Numbered from the stretch's first letter, positions 1-12,304 are shown. The stretch: DNA of 64,000 nt from Gari tellinella (GCA_922989275.2 OV277862.1:50059786-50123785), one strand, 5' to 3'. The notes: generated by a model not told the origin, from the letters alone. Numbers and translations: made by a program.

Positions 1-886
1 ATCCGTAATAAACACTGAAAACAATTCGACCCTTGGCTGAAGTTCTTACCTTAGTTGTGTGTTTCACTGGGAATTGTATAGTGTTCAGTTGCTTCACACT
101 AACACAATAGGTAAGAAATGAAACCAATGGGGCCAAAAGTTGTTATCCTTTTGAGCAGAGAGAACCGATCTCAAATCATCTTTAGGGATTATGCGAGATC
201 AAGCACCCTTAAAGTTTTACTTTGTCAGAATGAAGTTGCTCATGGGAAGCTATGTTCAGCTCTGTTACTGGCCTGGTTTAGTGGAGTGCGCCAACATGGT
301 TAATCTCATTCAATAGCAGCTCTATACCCTTTATTGGGTATTTAAAATCCTCTGAAGACGGAGCATGGCTGCCTATATGGCGAGGTAATTGAAAACAGCT
401 ATGCACGTAATCCTCAAGCTTGACAGACAATACTGTCTGTACCAAGCTGTCCTGTGAGTGTTAAGCACAGGTACGCCAACAACAACAACAACAACTGAAA
501 ACAATGTTTTTTTTGACGGTTGTGATAAATTAATTAAAGACCGGATTCAATCTTTTACAAACGCCTGGTTCAGAATTGCGCCGAAAACGGGCATATACAG
601 GAGTTTAAACGTTCTTTTCCACAAATAGGCACACATTTTATGCTTCCAGTTCCTATGTTCCTATGTCATTTGCCAAAAGTTTAGAGCCAGATAAGATAGT
701 TGCTAACTTGGCGTTCGAACAGACTCCGCAAAGTGGCTATCACACAAAATAGATTAAACCGCCAGCTTTTTATTAACCTATTACATTCTACGTTTTATTG
801 GATTAAGATTGAATTGTGTTCCCCTTTAATCTATGCTATTGGCGACTACAATATACATAGCAAACAGTTTGAATCATGACCAGGGT
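1..886. other. Intergenic, no gene seen
   Basis: No open frame here resembles a known protein and I see no RNA gene. The only structured stretch is a short (AAC)n microsatellite near 479-495. An isolated half of a CAAACAGTTTG hairpin core lies near 860-875. Confidence 0.5.
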
Positions 887-1036
887 CCAAGGTTTTAAAG
901 CTTTTGACTTGCGTCTGAAATCGTTCTCAAGCTTTTGATTGGTCAGATGTGAGGTTTTGCTCAGCAAAACCTCAAATCTGACAAATCAAATGCTTGAGAA
1001 CGATTTGAGACTCAACTAAAAAGCTTTATAACCTTG
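887..1036. repeat. Foldback (palindromic) MITE, family F
   Basis: The two halves are inverted copies of each other, centred on GAGGTTTTGCTCAGC near 950-965. The outer ends read CCAAGGTTTTAAAGC and GCTTTATAACCTTG. Further copies lie at 15932-16072 and, more decayed, 20997-21128. No coding capacity. Confidence 0.75.
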
Positions 1037-1136
1037 AGACTAGACGCCGCGTTAAATGTAGCTTGGAAACTAAGGTGCAGAACACAGTATCAGTGAACTT
1101 ATATACATTTTGCTTGCTATAAAGGATTAAAGCAAA

Positions 1137-1391
1137 GGGTTAGACATTACCCCATAGCTTGTTTCTAGTTTTGAAGTCAGGTGACCACTTTAAGCAGGTT
1201 GAAAGAAAAGCAGAATGCGCCTTAAGGCGCTTTCTGCTTTACTTTCAGCCTGCTTTAAGCTATCATCTGCTAGGATTTAGAAAATATTTATTATGGTTCA
1301 TTTTCATAACTGTAATAATTGAAATTATTTTCTTCAATGTATGAATAAATTAAATGTGCTAAAAGTCGCTTCTATTGGGGTAAGGGTTGAA
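1137..1391. repeat. MITE family R (AACCCTTT ends, K2 hairpin core)
   Basis: Complete copy. Imperfect terminal inverted repeats of the type TTA-CCCCATAGC / CTATTGGGGTAAGGGTT enclose a long perfect hairpin built on AAGCAGGTTGAAAG...CTTTCAGCCTGCTT. The same element recurs at 22684-22940, 32701-32960 and 58594-58844, plus several degraded copies. Confidence 0.75.
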
Positions 1392-1438
1392 TGGGAAAAG
1401 AATAACGGTTTGGTACTGTATACCATTAGCACGCATAT

Positions 1439-1685
1439 ACAGTCGAACAATCGTTATTCTTCCTCATTGAAACGTAACTAAACGCAAACACAGTGCAATA
1501 AAATATTAAAAAATGACAACTTATTGAAAAAGAAATTAAAACTTATTAATCTGAGTGGCAAACAGTTTGGAGCCTGATCAGACGCCGGGGTACCCGGCGT
1601 CTGATCTGGCTCCAATCTGTTTGCAATGGACATTAGGTTTTTAGCATAACGCATATTGGGAAAGAATAGCATCTCCTTCACTGTA
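1439..1685. repeat. MITE family T (CAGTGGAGAATC ends, K1 core)
   Basis: Terminal repeats resemble ACAGTGGAGAATCTGTTATT on both sides. They flank the K1 hairpin core (CAAACAGTTTGGAGCCTGAT and its complement) near 1558-1625. The ends are more diverged than in the copies at 5115-5364 and 48531-48782. Confidence 0.7.
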
Positions 1686-2083
1686 CAGGGTATAGGCCAA
1701 TAGGGACAGACTTATGGTTTTACTTATACTAGTATGAGTGCAGTCACCTAGGTAATCTGCGGGGTTACTAAGGACAGTGACAAAGTTCAATAAATTCGTG
1801 GTATTAAGTTCAATATCAGGTTATATTTCCAATATTTGCTGCGGTTTTAACCTATTGAATACTCGTAATTTCCATATGCGTGATGGTGAAAAGTATAATT
1901 GTTCTAGGCAAATAGTGAGGACTCTAATCAGATGACCTTCTGATCAGGCTCAGCACTGCTTTTCATTTTAAGCTACATTGAAAAACCATACCATAACTGA
2001 ACAAAACGGAACTAGACTTAATAAGTAACTGGAATTAGTCATTTGAAGTCCTAACTCGTTCGTTGTCAAATTAATCGTGAAAT

Positions 2084-2299
2084 GTTTACCCCTTCGCCGT
2101 TTCATTGTCGTCTGCTTCAATATTTTTTGTCTGCAAGATCGTTTCAAAGTTGAACTTCAGGCAGTATGACTGAAGAAATTTCAGAAAGAATGTAAAACTG
2201 TTTGAATCCTGACCAGACGCCACGTTACGCGGCATCTGATCAGGAGCAAACCTGTTTGCAAGCGCACTTTTTGGCGCCATTGAGAGAAAAAGGGCTAAA
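2084..2299. repeat. MITE family Q (AACCCTTTCACTGCC ends, K1 core)
   Basis: The ends read ACCCCTTCGCCGTTTCATTG and, inverted, CGCCATTGAGAGAAAAAGGG. The K1 core (AACTGTTTGAATCCTGACCA with its complement) lies in the middle. Family members recur through the whole window. Confidence 0.7.
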
Positions 2300-4081
2300 G
2301 GGTGAATGAGTAAAAGCGCGGTGTGAGTAAAATATGAAGCTCTCGTGGGAGCTTTTTTTCTTTGACCTTAAATACCTTATTTCAACTTGCCAAGTATGTA
2401 CATGCTTAAGGGATAAGTTATTATTATTTCCTAAAGGACGCGTTTGCCTGAAACAGGTATGTCTATTGCAAACAGTTTGGAGCCTGATCAGACGCCGAGA
2501 ATCCCGGCGTCTGATCAGGTTCCAATCTGTTTGTTACTCTGCTTATAATAAATCATAAATATTCTTAAGAACCATCGTTTGAATTGTGGTTTCATTTCGG
2601 TAGTGTAAAGGGGCAAAAAAATGTATTCCTAGCAAAAAAAAAATGTATTCCTAGCAAAAAAATGTATTCCTACATGTAAAAATTACACCGTCGTCGAAAT
2701 TTGAGCGGCAATAAAGCATTCCGCAAATTCATCGTAATTTGTGAATCCCTTCATCGCCATGTTGTCGTTTGTTTCAATATTGTTGTCTGTAATATATTTT
2801 CAAAGTCAGATTTAAGGCAGTATGACTGACGCGATTTCAAATAAAAAGTCAAACAGTTTGGACACAAACTGTTTGCAAACGCGCTTTATGGCGTCATTGA
2901 GAGTTAAAGGATTAAGGACGAGGTGGATATATCGAATAATAACTTCTTGATGTCAAACACTACGTAGCAACTCCTGAGGTTGAAACTGTAGATAATGTTC
3001 ATTCTACTCTTAAATCCTCCTGTACAGTTTGGTAAAAACTTTATTCTTTACCGTTTATCCCTTTCATGATCAAATTTAACGTGAGGTTTTTTTATCCCTT
3101 CAGTGCCATATTGTCGTCTGCTTCAGTATTATTGTCTGCAGTATCGTTTCAAAGTTAGAGTTAAGGTAGTATATCTGACGTAACTGCAAAACAAAAGGCA
3201 ACCAGTTTTGGTCCTGACAGACGCCGCGTTACGCGGCGTCTAATCAGGATCAAAACTGTTTGCCAATGCCCTCTAAATTACGTCATTGAGAGTGAAAGGG
3301 TTAAACGAAACTACAAATGTAGTCGCAAAAGCTATAGCTCTCCCTCTCTACAACAACACTCAACGGGAGACACAAACTGTGTGCGTTGTTCGGAGGGGTC
3401 GTTATGGGGAAGGACATTTGAAAACAGCTTGAATCTGTTTGTCACTCGTCATTAAGGTTTTTATGTCAAAATATCCATTATTTAACTTTGATAAACACCG
3501 CAGACGACAGTTTTAAGCAGACGAAAGCAGCAGTTAAAGCGTATGACATAATTGTCTTGTTTAGGAAACTGCGGCAACGGTCGTTGTAAGGAGGGAATCG
3601 TTGTTGGGGGCCGTTGTAGAGAAGGAGCACTGTCTTTTACTAAAATTAAGAAATTTACAACCTTTCGAAAAAGTCTAACAATTTGATTTATCTGTGTGGC
3701 AAGCAGATAGGAGCCTTAACCGGGTTGCCTGGCGTCTGATTTGGCCCCTAACTGTTTGCATAAAAAATAAGAAATTAGTTTATTAGGAAATAATAACGTC
3801 TTCTCCACAGTATTTATGTTATTATGTCGGTAAATAGCTTTTAGCTAATGTTATATATGTTGTGAAAACACCCGACTATAAATAAAGTTTCTTGTATCTT
3901 GTATCTAGTGATTGGTTAACATGTATTTCTGTCAACGATTCACAATTGCGTCATTTTCCTTCATTTTAAACCTCTCTGATACAATTTCAGCCTATAATAA
4001 CTAACCTAATCGTATACTAGTACCAAGGGCTGTAACCAAATTAATATGAAGCTATAATTGCAGTAGTGATGGTCGAACCTT
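2300..4081. other. Cluster of degraded MITEs, no gene
   Basis: This stretch is made of repeat fragments. They include a K1 core at about 2465-2535, Q-type copies at about 2743-2913 and 3089-3304, and another K1 core near 3690-3765. An AT-rich TTGTATCTTGTATCTAG tail at about 3890-3907 looks like a LINE 3' end. A short (A)n-punctuated triplication of AAATGTATTCCTAGC sits at 2620-2670. Confidence 0.6.
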
Positions 4082-4340
4082 AAACCCTTCACTGCCATGA
4101 AGTAGTCTTCTTTTAATTCATTCAACCCTGAAACTTTTAATGGACATTATTTCAAAATAAGTCAAGTTCAGTTTTGACTATTTAGGGGTGATTTTAACAA
4201 TCTATTTCAAAAAAATGACAAACAGTGAAGATCCTGATCAGGAGCCCTCTGATCAGGGTCTACACTGTTTGCATAGGACAAGTGTAATCCTCACAGGTAT
4301 ACTGTTTGTAAATGACGAATATACTCGTCGCTAGGGTTGA
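4082..4340. repeat. MITE, Q-like, with GACCCTGATCAG core
   Basis: The ends ACCCTTCACTGCCATGA and CGTCGCTAGGGTTGA flank a core reading ACAGTGAAGATCCTGATCAG / CTGATCAGGGTCTACACTG. A related copy lies at 33720-33960 and a partial one at 36521-36750. Confidence 0.65.
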
Positions 4341-4539
4341 ATGTTTTAACAATTGGTTTCAGCTTCTACCTATCAGTTTTAGATTTGATACTTTTTGAAT
4401 AAAGTAACATCGACATGACTGTCAAACAGTTTGGTTCCGGATCAGTTACAAGTTACTCGGCATCTTTTTTGGATCAAAACCGTTTGCAAATGCACTTTCA
4501 TACAGGGTATGGCAGTGAAAGGGTTACATATTTCAATGA

Positions 4540-4706
4540 TACAGTGAAGATGACGTTATTCTTTCCCGTTGAAACGCAAACGCATTACAATAAAACGTAG
4601 AAAATAACAACTTAATTACATTTATGACTATTTTTGTAATCTGAGTGGTAAACAGTTTGGGGCCTGATCAGACGCCGGGTTACCCGGCGTCTGATCTGGC
4701 TCCAAG
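4540..4706. repeat. Truncated family T MITE
   Basis: One T-type end (ACAGTGAAGATGACGTTATT) and the full K1 core are present; the other end is missing after about 4706, where a different palindrome begins. Confidence 0.6.
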
Positions 4707-4735
4707 TCAGATTATAAAATTCTAAAGTATTGTTT

Positions 4736-4821
4736 ATTTCTCCATCTAATCCTGTCTTATGACATCTCTATGAAAAGACAATTCAAAAGAGATGTCACAA
4801 GACAGGATTAGATAGAGAAAT
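4736..4821. repeat. Short near-perfect palindrome
   Basis: Two 33-bp arms (CTCCATCTAATCCTGTCTTA and its complement) are separated by about 20 bp. The arms differ at two or three positions only. No other copy was noticed in the window. Confidence 0.7.
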
Positions 4822-5114
4822 CAGAAATTAAATATATTTTGACTTACGACCGTTTTTATCATACGAAGTTTTATGAAACGGCCCCTGTAACACATCGGAA
4901 AATTACGCTTTGTTTGTTATGTCTTCAATATACTTACGCCGTCTACAAAATAAATAAAATGTGCTTTTCATTGTATATCAAGAAACAGTTACTATTTGAA
5001 TTTGAATTAATACATCTTAATGTCACAACATATAACGCTGACTTGTATCACATCTTACAAATACACGTGGTTGGAAAAGTCCGGTATCTCAGTAAAGCAT
5101 ATAATGAACTGATA

Positions 5115-5364
5115 TACAGCGGAGAATCTGTTATTCTTTCCCGTTTAAACGCAAACGTACGCAAACGCAAAACACTAAAACGTAGAAAAGTACACCTTTT
5201 TGACAATTCTGATAATTCATCTTTATCTTGGTGGCAAACAGTTTGGAGCCTGATCAGACGCCAGGTTACCCGGCGTCTGATCTGGCTCCAAACTGTTTGC
5301 AGTGAAAATAATAGTTTTAGCGTAAATGCGTTTATTGGGAAAGAATAACAGATTCTCCACTGTA
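5115..5364. repeat. Complete family T MITE
   Basis: Best-preserved T copy together with 48531-48782, which lies in the opposite orientation. Near-perfect terminal repeats ACAGCGGAGAATCTGTTATT are followed by the CGTTTAAACGCAAACGTACG segment, with the K1 hairpin at about 5230-5300. Open frames on both strands here come only from the palindrome and are not genes. Confidence 0.8.
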
Positions 5365-5767
5365 CGTGATAAGCAAGTCCAGACTGGACATACAACGGTC
5401 AGCTTGATACATTTGTAACAAGAGTAAAGAGCAGTCTAAAGACATCGCTCTGTAACTGACAACACATCGTCCTATATGCAAATATGCGGTTTTTTGGTAA
5501 CTGTTAGTATTGTTACATGTAGTTATGAATGGATTCCATTAGTAAGCTTTTTTAATATAAAATACGACGAATGCTGTTGGCAAATGGCTAAAGTGTTGAG
5601 TAAATACAGAACACGTAACGAATAATGTAAAATATTATTTTGAAAAGTGTCCATCGATTTAACGTTACATGTGAACAGGCAGTGATATTGTTCATCTACA
5701 AAAAATGACCGATTTATGGGGTTGAGCACAAATAGGTATCCAACATAAATCTGAAACACATTTTATA

Positions 5768-5965
5768 TACAGTAAAATCTCTCTTTTATGACCACTAAAG
5801 TGTGTTAATTATTAGGAGTTCAGAAAAAACGTCTGCTTAAAGCAAGGTGACAGTAAAACAGAAAGTCCCCAAAGAGGTTACTGTCACTTTGCTGTAAGCT
5901 GCCACATGTCTTTTATACAATCAATTAACATTTTTAAGTGGTCGCAACAAAGAGGTTTTACTGTA
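5768..5965. repeat. MITE family P (pogo/Tigger-like ends, K2-type core)
   Basis: The ends CAGTAAAATCTCTCTTTTAT and AACAAAGAGGTTTTACTG are inverted and flanked by TA. A K2-type hairpin is inside. The CAGT-AACCTCT-ACGACC type of end is what I know from pogo/Tigger-related elements (inference). A copy at the equivalent position lies upstream of gene D (46958-47163). Confidence 0.75.
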
Positions 5966-6614
5966 TTGAATCTGATTCTTTCGAGATGAAGCAATGTTGA
6001 AATAAACCGAAACCGCTTTGGAACAAATCAATATCAATCAAGACCTTGCAGGTGAATTTGTAATTATATTTTGCACACAGTTTAAATAATTCTAGATGAG
6101 ACGCCGTGTTGCTCTACATCTCATTTCGTTACAAACAGTTTGACACCCTCATGAATGTTTTCAAAAGAAAAAATAGTTATATTCATTATATAGAATGGTG
6201 CAGACAACACTTTCTGCCCACGACACATATTTAGCATGCCAATGGTAAATAATAATAGACAAGTTACAAACGCAATTTGATTGCTTTGGGCCATCTGATA
6301 GGGTGACTTACTGAGTATCAACTAGAATGCAACTATTCTACCAGTTTCATTTACTCCTAACACTGTCTATAATTCAGACCATTAAATAGAAGATAGCATT
6401 TTTGGAATATAAACGAATGACACTGAATATGCACGAGTGTTGATACTGTACAACAGTAACGGTTGATCCCGAATGATTTCAGGACTACAAAATATGCAGA
6501 AATCATTGACATTTTGTCATCTTGAAAGACAGATTTCCATATAAAAAGTAGAAACTGGTGTTTAAATATCATGTAAACCGTATCAAGGCGAACCTCACCA
6601 CCTCGGAAACAATC

Positions 6615-6984
6615 ATGGTTATTTCAATATTTTATTTTGCTGCAGTTTTTATCAAATGTTCCTCCTCAACTATTCCATCAGCTGATATAAAGAAGTTATA
6701 CAAGGATTTACTCAGCGACTATGATACGCATATTCGACCAGTGAGGGACCAGAATGAAACAGTGAACGTTTACGTAAACATGGCACCTTATTATATACAA
6801 GAGGTGGATACAGCACTTCAAAAATATACATTCTCAACACACTTCACGTTTAGTTGGACGGACGAGTTTTTACGATGGAATATTTCAGAAAGTCATGGCA
6901 TAGATGTTTTACAGTTTAAGAGGAAAGAGGTCTGGCATCCGTCATTTGCCATAACTGTATCGTACAACGGAAAGTTAATGATAG
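6615..6984 (+). CDS. Gene A exon 1
   Basis: Signal peptide and first half of the extracellular domain (codons 1-123 plus one base). The donor is ATAG|GTAAGT, phase 1. Confidence 0.85.
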
Positions 6985-9900
6985 GTAAGTCCTATATTTC
7001 TGATGGAAGTATCTACTTATGGTCAACAATGTATGGGCTTAACATCATCCTTGTATGTATGTTACCTTCCAGTATTCATATAGTAAAAACTCTCTTTATA
7101 ACGACCACTAAAACGAATGCTAGTATATTGTATGAAAGGTGACAGGAGAACAGATGGCTCCTAATGGATATTTCTGTTTTTATTTCAGTCTTTTTAAGCA
7201 ATCACATTTCGAACACCTAAAAATTAACTCAATTCAGTGTATTCTTGTGGAAATTCAACTGTGTGGTATTGTTCATTAAGATCATTTTCAAAACTTTTAA
7301 ATTTCGCACACAATATATATTGAAAGCTTTACCAGGACACTATGTGTCTATTGAATCAGTTCACATACTAGACCGCGATCCCTCCTGGTTTGAGCGAGGG
7401 GTCAAAGGGGCAATGTACATCAGAGCACATAAGCTGACGCTCAACAGGGACGGGACCGCTACAACTTTCCACACATTTGGGACACCGCATTGTCCCAGTG
7501 AAACGTCAGTTGGTTGATAAAGCCTGTACTACACAGGAGAAAGCTCCAAAAGGTAAAGCTTTCAATTTATAATGTGCGAAATTAAAAAAGTTTGAAATTG
7601 ATCATAACCAATTCCGTGAAGTGGATGTAATACAGAGGTTTGACTGTAATTGCATTATCCAAATATTAATGTGTTATATTCTTCTATTTATTTTACATCA
7701 AAGGAAATGATGACGAAACCGTAGACGTTTCAAACACTGGCAGAGTTTCATGGTTGACTAAGGGCGTGTTATCACTCATCTTTGATGTTGACATCCGTTA
7801 CTATCCATTTGATACACAGGTAAAGTACGGGCCAACATTACTTTGAATTAAGATAAATGAACACTATACCCCTTTCCCTCCATAGTTATATTTCAGTATT
7901 ATAGATAAATGACTGTTAAAAGAAGGCTCGAAAAAAGCAGAGTATTCCTTAATAAAAATGCTGCAATCAAAATAATTGCACACAAATGGTCAATTGATGA
8001 CTCTCTACCAGATTTATTAAAATCATTTTGATATCTAACAAAACATCGCCACCAGTTGGTGAGGCAAATTTTCCTCTTTAAAAATCTTCTCCTCTGAAAA
8101 TACTGGTCCAAATTTAAAATTATTTTAAACAAATGTTCAATTGATGACCCTCTACCAGGTTCTTAAAATCATTTTGTTATCTTAAAACAATGGCCACCAG
8201 TGGGTGGGGCAAGTTTTCCTGATATTACTGCACAGAAAAACTTTCATTTTTTTTCTCTGAAACTGTTGGTCTGATTTAAGAATGAATTTACACAAATAAT
8301 GATTTATCGGTGACCCTTTGCCAGTTTACTTCAAATAATCGTCCTTGCTCAAACAACATGGCCACCAGTGGGTGGGGTGAATAAGTGAACACTTAATCAT
8401 TACTGGTCCATTTACATGACCGTAATCATGGGTACCAGGTGAGCGATTTAGGGCCGCATGCGGCTCTTGTTTTAATTTTTGTCGTCAGCTACTGGTCTAA
8501 ATACGTTTTTGAAAAGTTTCTTTACAAAGGAGGGTCGAAGTGTCAATAGGTTTGGATTCCAATGAGACACCGCGTAAAAATGACCATGAAGCAACATAAT
8601 AACTCAGTCTGCAGGTCTTGTTATATGCAACTTAGACAAATAGGTCACATAAGAAAGTTCTTAACCTCTGATGCAACAAAGTCACTTGTGCACTCTTTAG
8701 TAACCTCACGTCTGGATTACTGTAATTCTCTTCTACATAGCGTTCCAAGGACAATCTTGAGCAAACTACAAAACGTTCAAAACACAGCTGCTCGACTTAT
8801 TAGTAAGACTGCTCGCCATAGCCATATCACTCCTATCTTAAAGGAGCTGCATTGGCTACCTGTTCAATTTAGAGTTCAGTTTAAGATACTTGTGTTGACA
8901 TATAAAGCTTTGCATGGTCAATGCCCTGTATATATCAGAAGTCTTGTGCACGTATACATGCCAGCAAGAAGCCTGAGATCTCAGAATAATGCTATTAGGC
9001 TCATTGTGCCAAGAAGTAACAAAGTCATGTCCGGAGACAGGAGCTTTTCAGTTGCTGCTCCCAAACTCTGGAATGCTTTGCCTGAAGGTATCAGAGACTC
9101 TGAATCACTAGAAACTTTTAAAAGGTCATTGAAAACACACTTCTTCGTGCAAATACATGGACAATAAATGTCATATTGACTGTGCATATGTAGAAATATA
9201 TTTCTATTCCTGACTAGACAGAATTATATCTGTTTTATATAACTGCCAATATGCCATCTTTATCTGTAGTTATGCCTATTTTAATGATTTATTTATTTAT
9301 TTAATTTTATAACGCAATGATTATGTTTTAAACTGTAGGTAATCTTATGAAATGTTTATTTTAATTGCTACTCTCATTTCATGTTTTATTTGTGTTTTTA
9401 TAATTGTAATGCACTTTTGAACGTATGATTGTGTATGAAAAAAGTGCTATATAAATATGGTATATAATAATTTGCAATGGCAATTAAGACTTCGCACCTA
9501 GCATGCAAAGATATATTATATTCTTTTATATGGGCTTTAGAAACACTAGTTGAAAACTGAAAAACACGTAGGGGGTCAAAGAAATTTAGTTCTACATGCT
9601 GTGGGCGAATTTGTTATTACTGTTGCAAACCGTTTGGATCAAGGATTAGACGTCGAGTGGATCCAAACAGTTCCATACTCTATTGATGATATTTTATCAA
9701 AGAAAATACAGATAAATGTGTTTTAACCTTTTCGGCGCCGGAGTCGAATAAAGTCGACTTTGCAAGCAGTTTAGATCCTGATCAGACGCCGCGTAACTAT
9801 TTGTATCGATATTTATTAAGTCATACTACATTGAATCTTACCTTTTGCGTTAGTTCGAACATAATCATAATATTTCAAAGTTAAAACGTGGCCTAGCCAC

Positions 9901-10944
9901 GTATTTACTTTAAGATACGGACACTCTCGACTCGAGATCGACTGATTGAAATTCAACTTATGAAATACTAATACGATCGATTGAACCCTTTTAACCCTAC
10001 AGCCCTCTGTAGAGATTACTGATTACATATTATGCAAACAGTGTAGACCCTGATCAGAGGGCTCCCAAAGGATAATTTTATTCTTTTGGTAGTCATATCA
10101 AAAATGCAACAGTAGACTGGTTTAAAATGCCTGTACTAGTATAGTCCAAAAGGATGATAAATACCTACAAGAGATATTTCGGGTTGAAAGGGTTAGACTT
10201 ATGTCGTTTCAGGAGTGTACACTTGATCTTTACATGACAGATGTATCATCTAAAGAAGTATTAGATGTGTTTGAAATAGTTGGTGATGAACACATAACCA
10301 AGACCCTGCCTGAATGGACTTTACTGGATACCAGAGCGGCCATAGTATATAACCATCACACAAACTATTTACGGCACAGGTTTCTGTTGCGTCGAAAGCC
10401 TACCTTCATTTTATACACAACCATTGGGCCGCTGATTATCTTGGCGTTTTTAAATTCAATTGTGTTTCTTGTTCCGATTGAAAGTGGTGAAAAGGGTTCA
10501 ATAGCAATGACGTTTCTGTTGTCCTTCTGTGTGTATATCAGCTCAATGAGTGCGCAGTTACCACAGAACTCGGACCAAAGCTATCTCCTGGTTTTTATGA
10601 CAATATTGGAAGCAAACAGTGCCATTGCCCTGCTTTACACAATGTTACAATCGATGGTTAAAGAACGTGGGTACTCACTAACTCGCGTCTTTGGTAAGAT
10701 ATACAGTTGTGTTCGTTATAAGAGAAAAGCTGTAGATATCGAACCCAAGGAACATTATGAAGAGAACCAGGCTGGTCACATAACAAAGGAGGATTGCCAT
10801 TCTGTTGACAATACGAACACTCAAGCCAACATGTATCGAGTTGCCGATACTGTTATGTTTTGCGTGTCCTTGATGATGATTGTGGCTACGATCGCCGTGT
10901 TTGCAGGCAGAGTTAGGTCAAGCCTCCGAAACTCATTGGCCTAG
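6615..10944 (+). CDS. nAChR-like Cys-loop ion channel subunit, gene A
   Basis: Spliced from 6615-6984, 7704-7819 and 10213-10944 (405 residues). It should be a plasma-membrane subunit of a pentameric ligand-gated ion channel. I start at 6615 because MVISIFYFAAVFIKC makes a signal peptide; an in-frame ATG at 6558 would bury it. The extracellular part has the N-terminal helix (LYKDLLSDYDTHIRPV), FSWTDEFLRWN and YYPFDTQEC. M1 is about residues 226-249. M2 follows GEK (254-256) and keeps the Leu-9' gate residue; the Glu at -1' predicts a cation-selective pore. M3 is about 285-309 and M4 about 374-393, with a short M3-M4 loop (~65 residues). Oddities: the first Cys of the Cys-loop is Phe150 (only Cys164 remains), and there is no GSW loop-B tryptophan and no vicinal CC in loop C. 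The ligand is therefore unknown. Very close to gene D. Function inferred from family only. Confidence 0.85.
7335..7517 (+). pseudogene. Penelope/GIY-YIG retroelement C-terminal fragment
   Basis: Lies in intron 1 of gene A. The reading frame holds HILDRDPSWFERGVKGAMYI followed by LTLNRDG and a stop. This is the block I recognise downstream of the GIY-YIG nuclease in many animal retroelement proteins. It has no RT domain and no start, so it is a 5'-truncated relic. A hammerhead-like motif follows at 7514-7547. Confidence 0.6.
7704..7819 (+). CDS. Gene A exon 2
   Basis: 116 nt, acceptor CAAAG|GAAAT and donor ACAG|GTAAAG. Encodes GNDDETVDVS to YYPFDTQ. The codon where B, C and E have TGT (Cys) is TTT (Phe). 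Confidence 0.85.
7930..8475. repeat. Bivalve-type dispersed repeat with three internal subrepeats
   Basis: The block ACATGGCCACCAGTGGGTGG recurs at about 8045, 8190 and 8358 with a period near 150 bp. The element ends with AGGTGAGCGATTTAGGGCC and CTCTTGTTTT. That end is typical of a very abundant repeat in bivalve genomes (from memory). Confidence 0.6.
8585..9470 (+). mobile_element. CR1/L2-type LINE, 3' end fragment
   Basis: An open frame to 9167 encodes the C-terminal region of a LINE polyprotein. Landmarks are LVTSRLDYCNSLL, LKELHWLPVQFRVQFKIL, LTYKALHG, FSVAAPKLWNALPE and the final SLETFKRSLKTHFF. Endonuclease and the catalytic RT core are absent, so this is a 5'-truncated insertion. The AT-rich 3' UTR ends with AAAAGTGCTATATAAATATG, the usual type of tail for this group. 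It lies in intron 2 of gene A. Confidence 0.8.
10213..10944 (+). CDS. Gene A exon 3
   Basis: Acceptor TTTCAG|GAGTGT, phase 0. Opens with the second Cys of the Cys-loop and runs through M1-M4 to the stop; encodes 243 residues. The M1-M3 part is almost identical to gene D. Confidence 0.85.
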   Translation, partial: ECTLDLYMTDVSSKEVLDVFEIVGDEHITKTLPEWTLLDTRAAIVYNHHTNYLRHRFLLRRKPTFILYTTIGPLIILAFLNSIVFLVPIESGEKGSIAMTFLLSFCVYISSMSAQLPQNSDQSYLLVFMTILEANSAIALLYTMLQSMVKERGYSLTRVFGKIYSCVRYKRKAVDIEPKEHYEENQAGHITKEDCHSVDNTNTQANMYRVADTVMFCVSLMMIVATIAVFAGRVRSSLRNSLA

Positions 10945-11622
10945 ATGTTGTTTCAAGAATGACAATTCTATTTAAATCAAGTAGATGAAGTAAACTTTCA
11001 ATTGTTTTGTCAATAACAACATATAAACTTAGGTTGACGTTGTATGGTGTAAATCAATTACATTGCGGTAAAACAATTCTTCTATGCATAATACATTAAC
11101 TTTCTTGACAATAGAGGATCTAAAATGATAAAAATCAGAAACCTTTTCATTAATGAATAATATTCATTGTCCACAAGTACATATATAAATATATTTATTA
11201 ATTTGTCGAAGCTAAATGGTTGATGCATGAATCATGTTGTGTCTACGTTCAGTTTTATACAGAAATTACAATGCACTGTATTTGGCTATTGAATATTTAT
11301 TGAGCCAATACGTGATCAGGGAAAATACAATTCAACTTTTTCTCCACCTTATTCGAACAATTGGATTTTGCAATCAAATGCTGCGTTTTGCGGTTACTGA
11401 TCAGGATCCAAGCTTTTTTGGTACAACCGTATCAATATTTATACAATTAAACTCTGAAACAATGAAGTTACATAAAATTACCGACGACATACTTTAGCAG
11501 ACGATATTTTGTGTGAGTAAATGTTAAATCAGACAATTAAAATCTGTTGTGAAAGGTAAAATAGAAAATATGAATGAGGTGTTTAAAGTCTGTACACATT
11601 TTGATTTAGTATATAAGAAGAA
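10945..11622. other. Gene A 3' flank
   Basis: No gene recognised. The sequence aligns with the 3' flank of gene D (about 51429-51840), and the segment near 11500-11620 aligns with about 59430-59540 upstream of locus E. This supports a block duplication. Confidence 0.55.
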
Positions 11623-11875
11623 TACAGTGGAGAAGATATTATTCTTTCCCAATAAACGCGTTTATGCTAAAACTTTTATTTTTCACTGTAACGGTTTTGA
11701 GCAAGATCAGACGCCGGGTAACCCGGTAAACCCCTCTATTAAGACCACTTAAATAAGGCTTAATTGTTGTATAAAAGATAGGTGGCAAAAAAGGCAAGGC
11801 AAACGTTAAACAGAAAGCTACTTAAGAAACTTTCTGTTCCTTTTTAACCTTATTTATTATACTGCAAAGTAAATT
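11623..11875. repeat. Half T MITE joined to P-type MITE remnant
   Basis: 11623-11728 has a T end (ACAGTGGAGAAGATATTATT) and half of the K1 core. It breaks at GGTAAACCCC, where P-like sequence (CCTCTATTAAGACCACTTAA) starts and continues with a K2-type hairpin to about 11875. Confidence 0.55.
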
Positions 11876-12304
11876 CCTTACTTTTCATTGGTCAACGAGC
11901 CGTAGACATAACACGAAGTACCTGTGAGCTGACAGGGTACATAGAAATGCAGCTGTTTCATTGGCTGACAGGTCCCTGAGTCTTGCTTTGCGGAAAATAA
12001 GATGGCCGATTGCTCGACAGGAGTGAGTGCATTCAATCGTGCATCCTCCGTTTTAATTCCATTTCGGCTAAGAACCATTCGCTGTTTGGATCTTTCAACA
12101 GTCGCATTATTTCTCGGAAAGTTTGACGACGAATATGCCCATTTTTCTAATGAATAGCAACGTCAAAAACATATGACGTCACAAGTTTGCGCTCAACGTT
12201 ATCTGCTTTGGCGCGATATTGTTATATTTTATTATAAGCGCTGTACACGACACTTTCCGAAATCTTTCGTTTGTACAGTGAAAACTTTGCAGTATAATAA
12301 ATTC

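Noticed and set aside
5048..5395. Overlapping ORFs of 115 and 169 codons on opposite strands
   Set aside because: Both run through the palindromic core of a T-type MITE, and similar peptides (VWSLIRRR..RRLI) appear wherever the K1 core occurs.
6558..6614. Upstream ATG of gene A as the true start (and the matching ATG at 47711 in gene D and 23763 in gene C)
   Set aside because: Starting there places 19 polar residues before an otherwise good signal peptide. The downstream ATG leaves the hydrophobic segment at the N-terminus, as in gene B.
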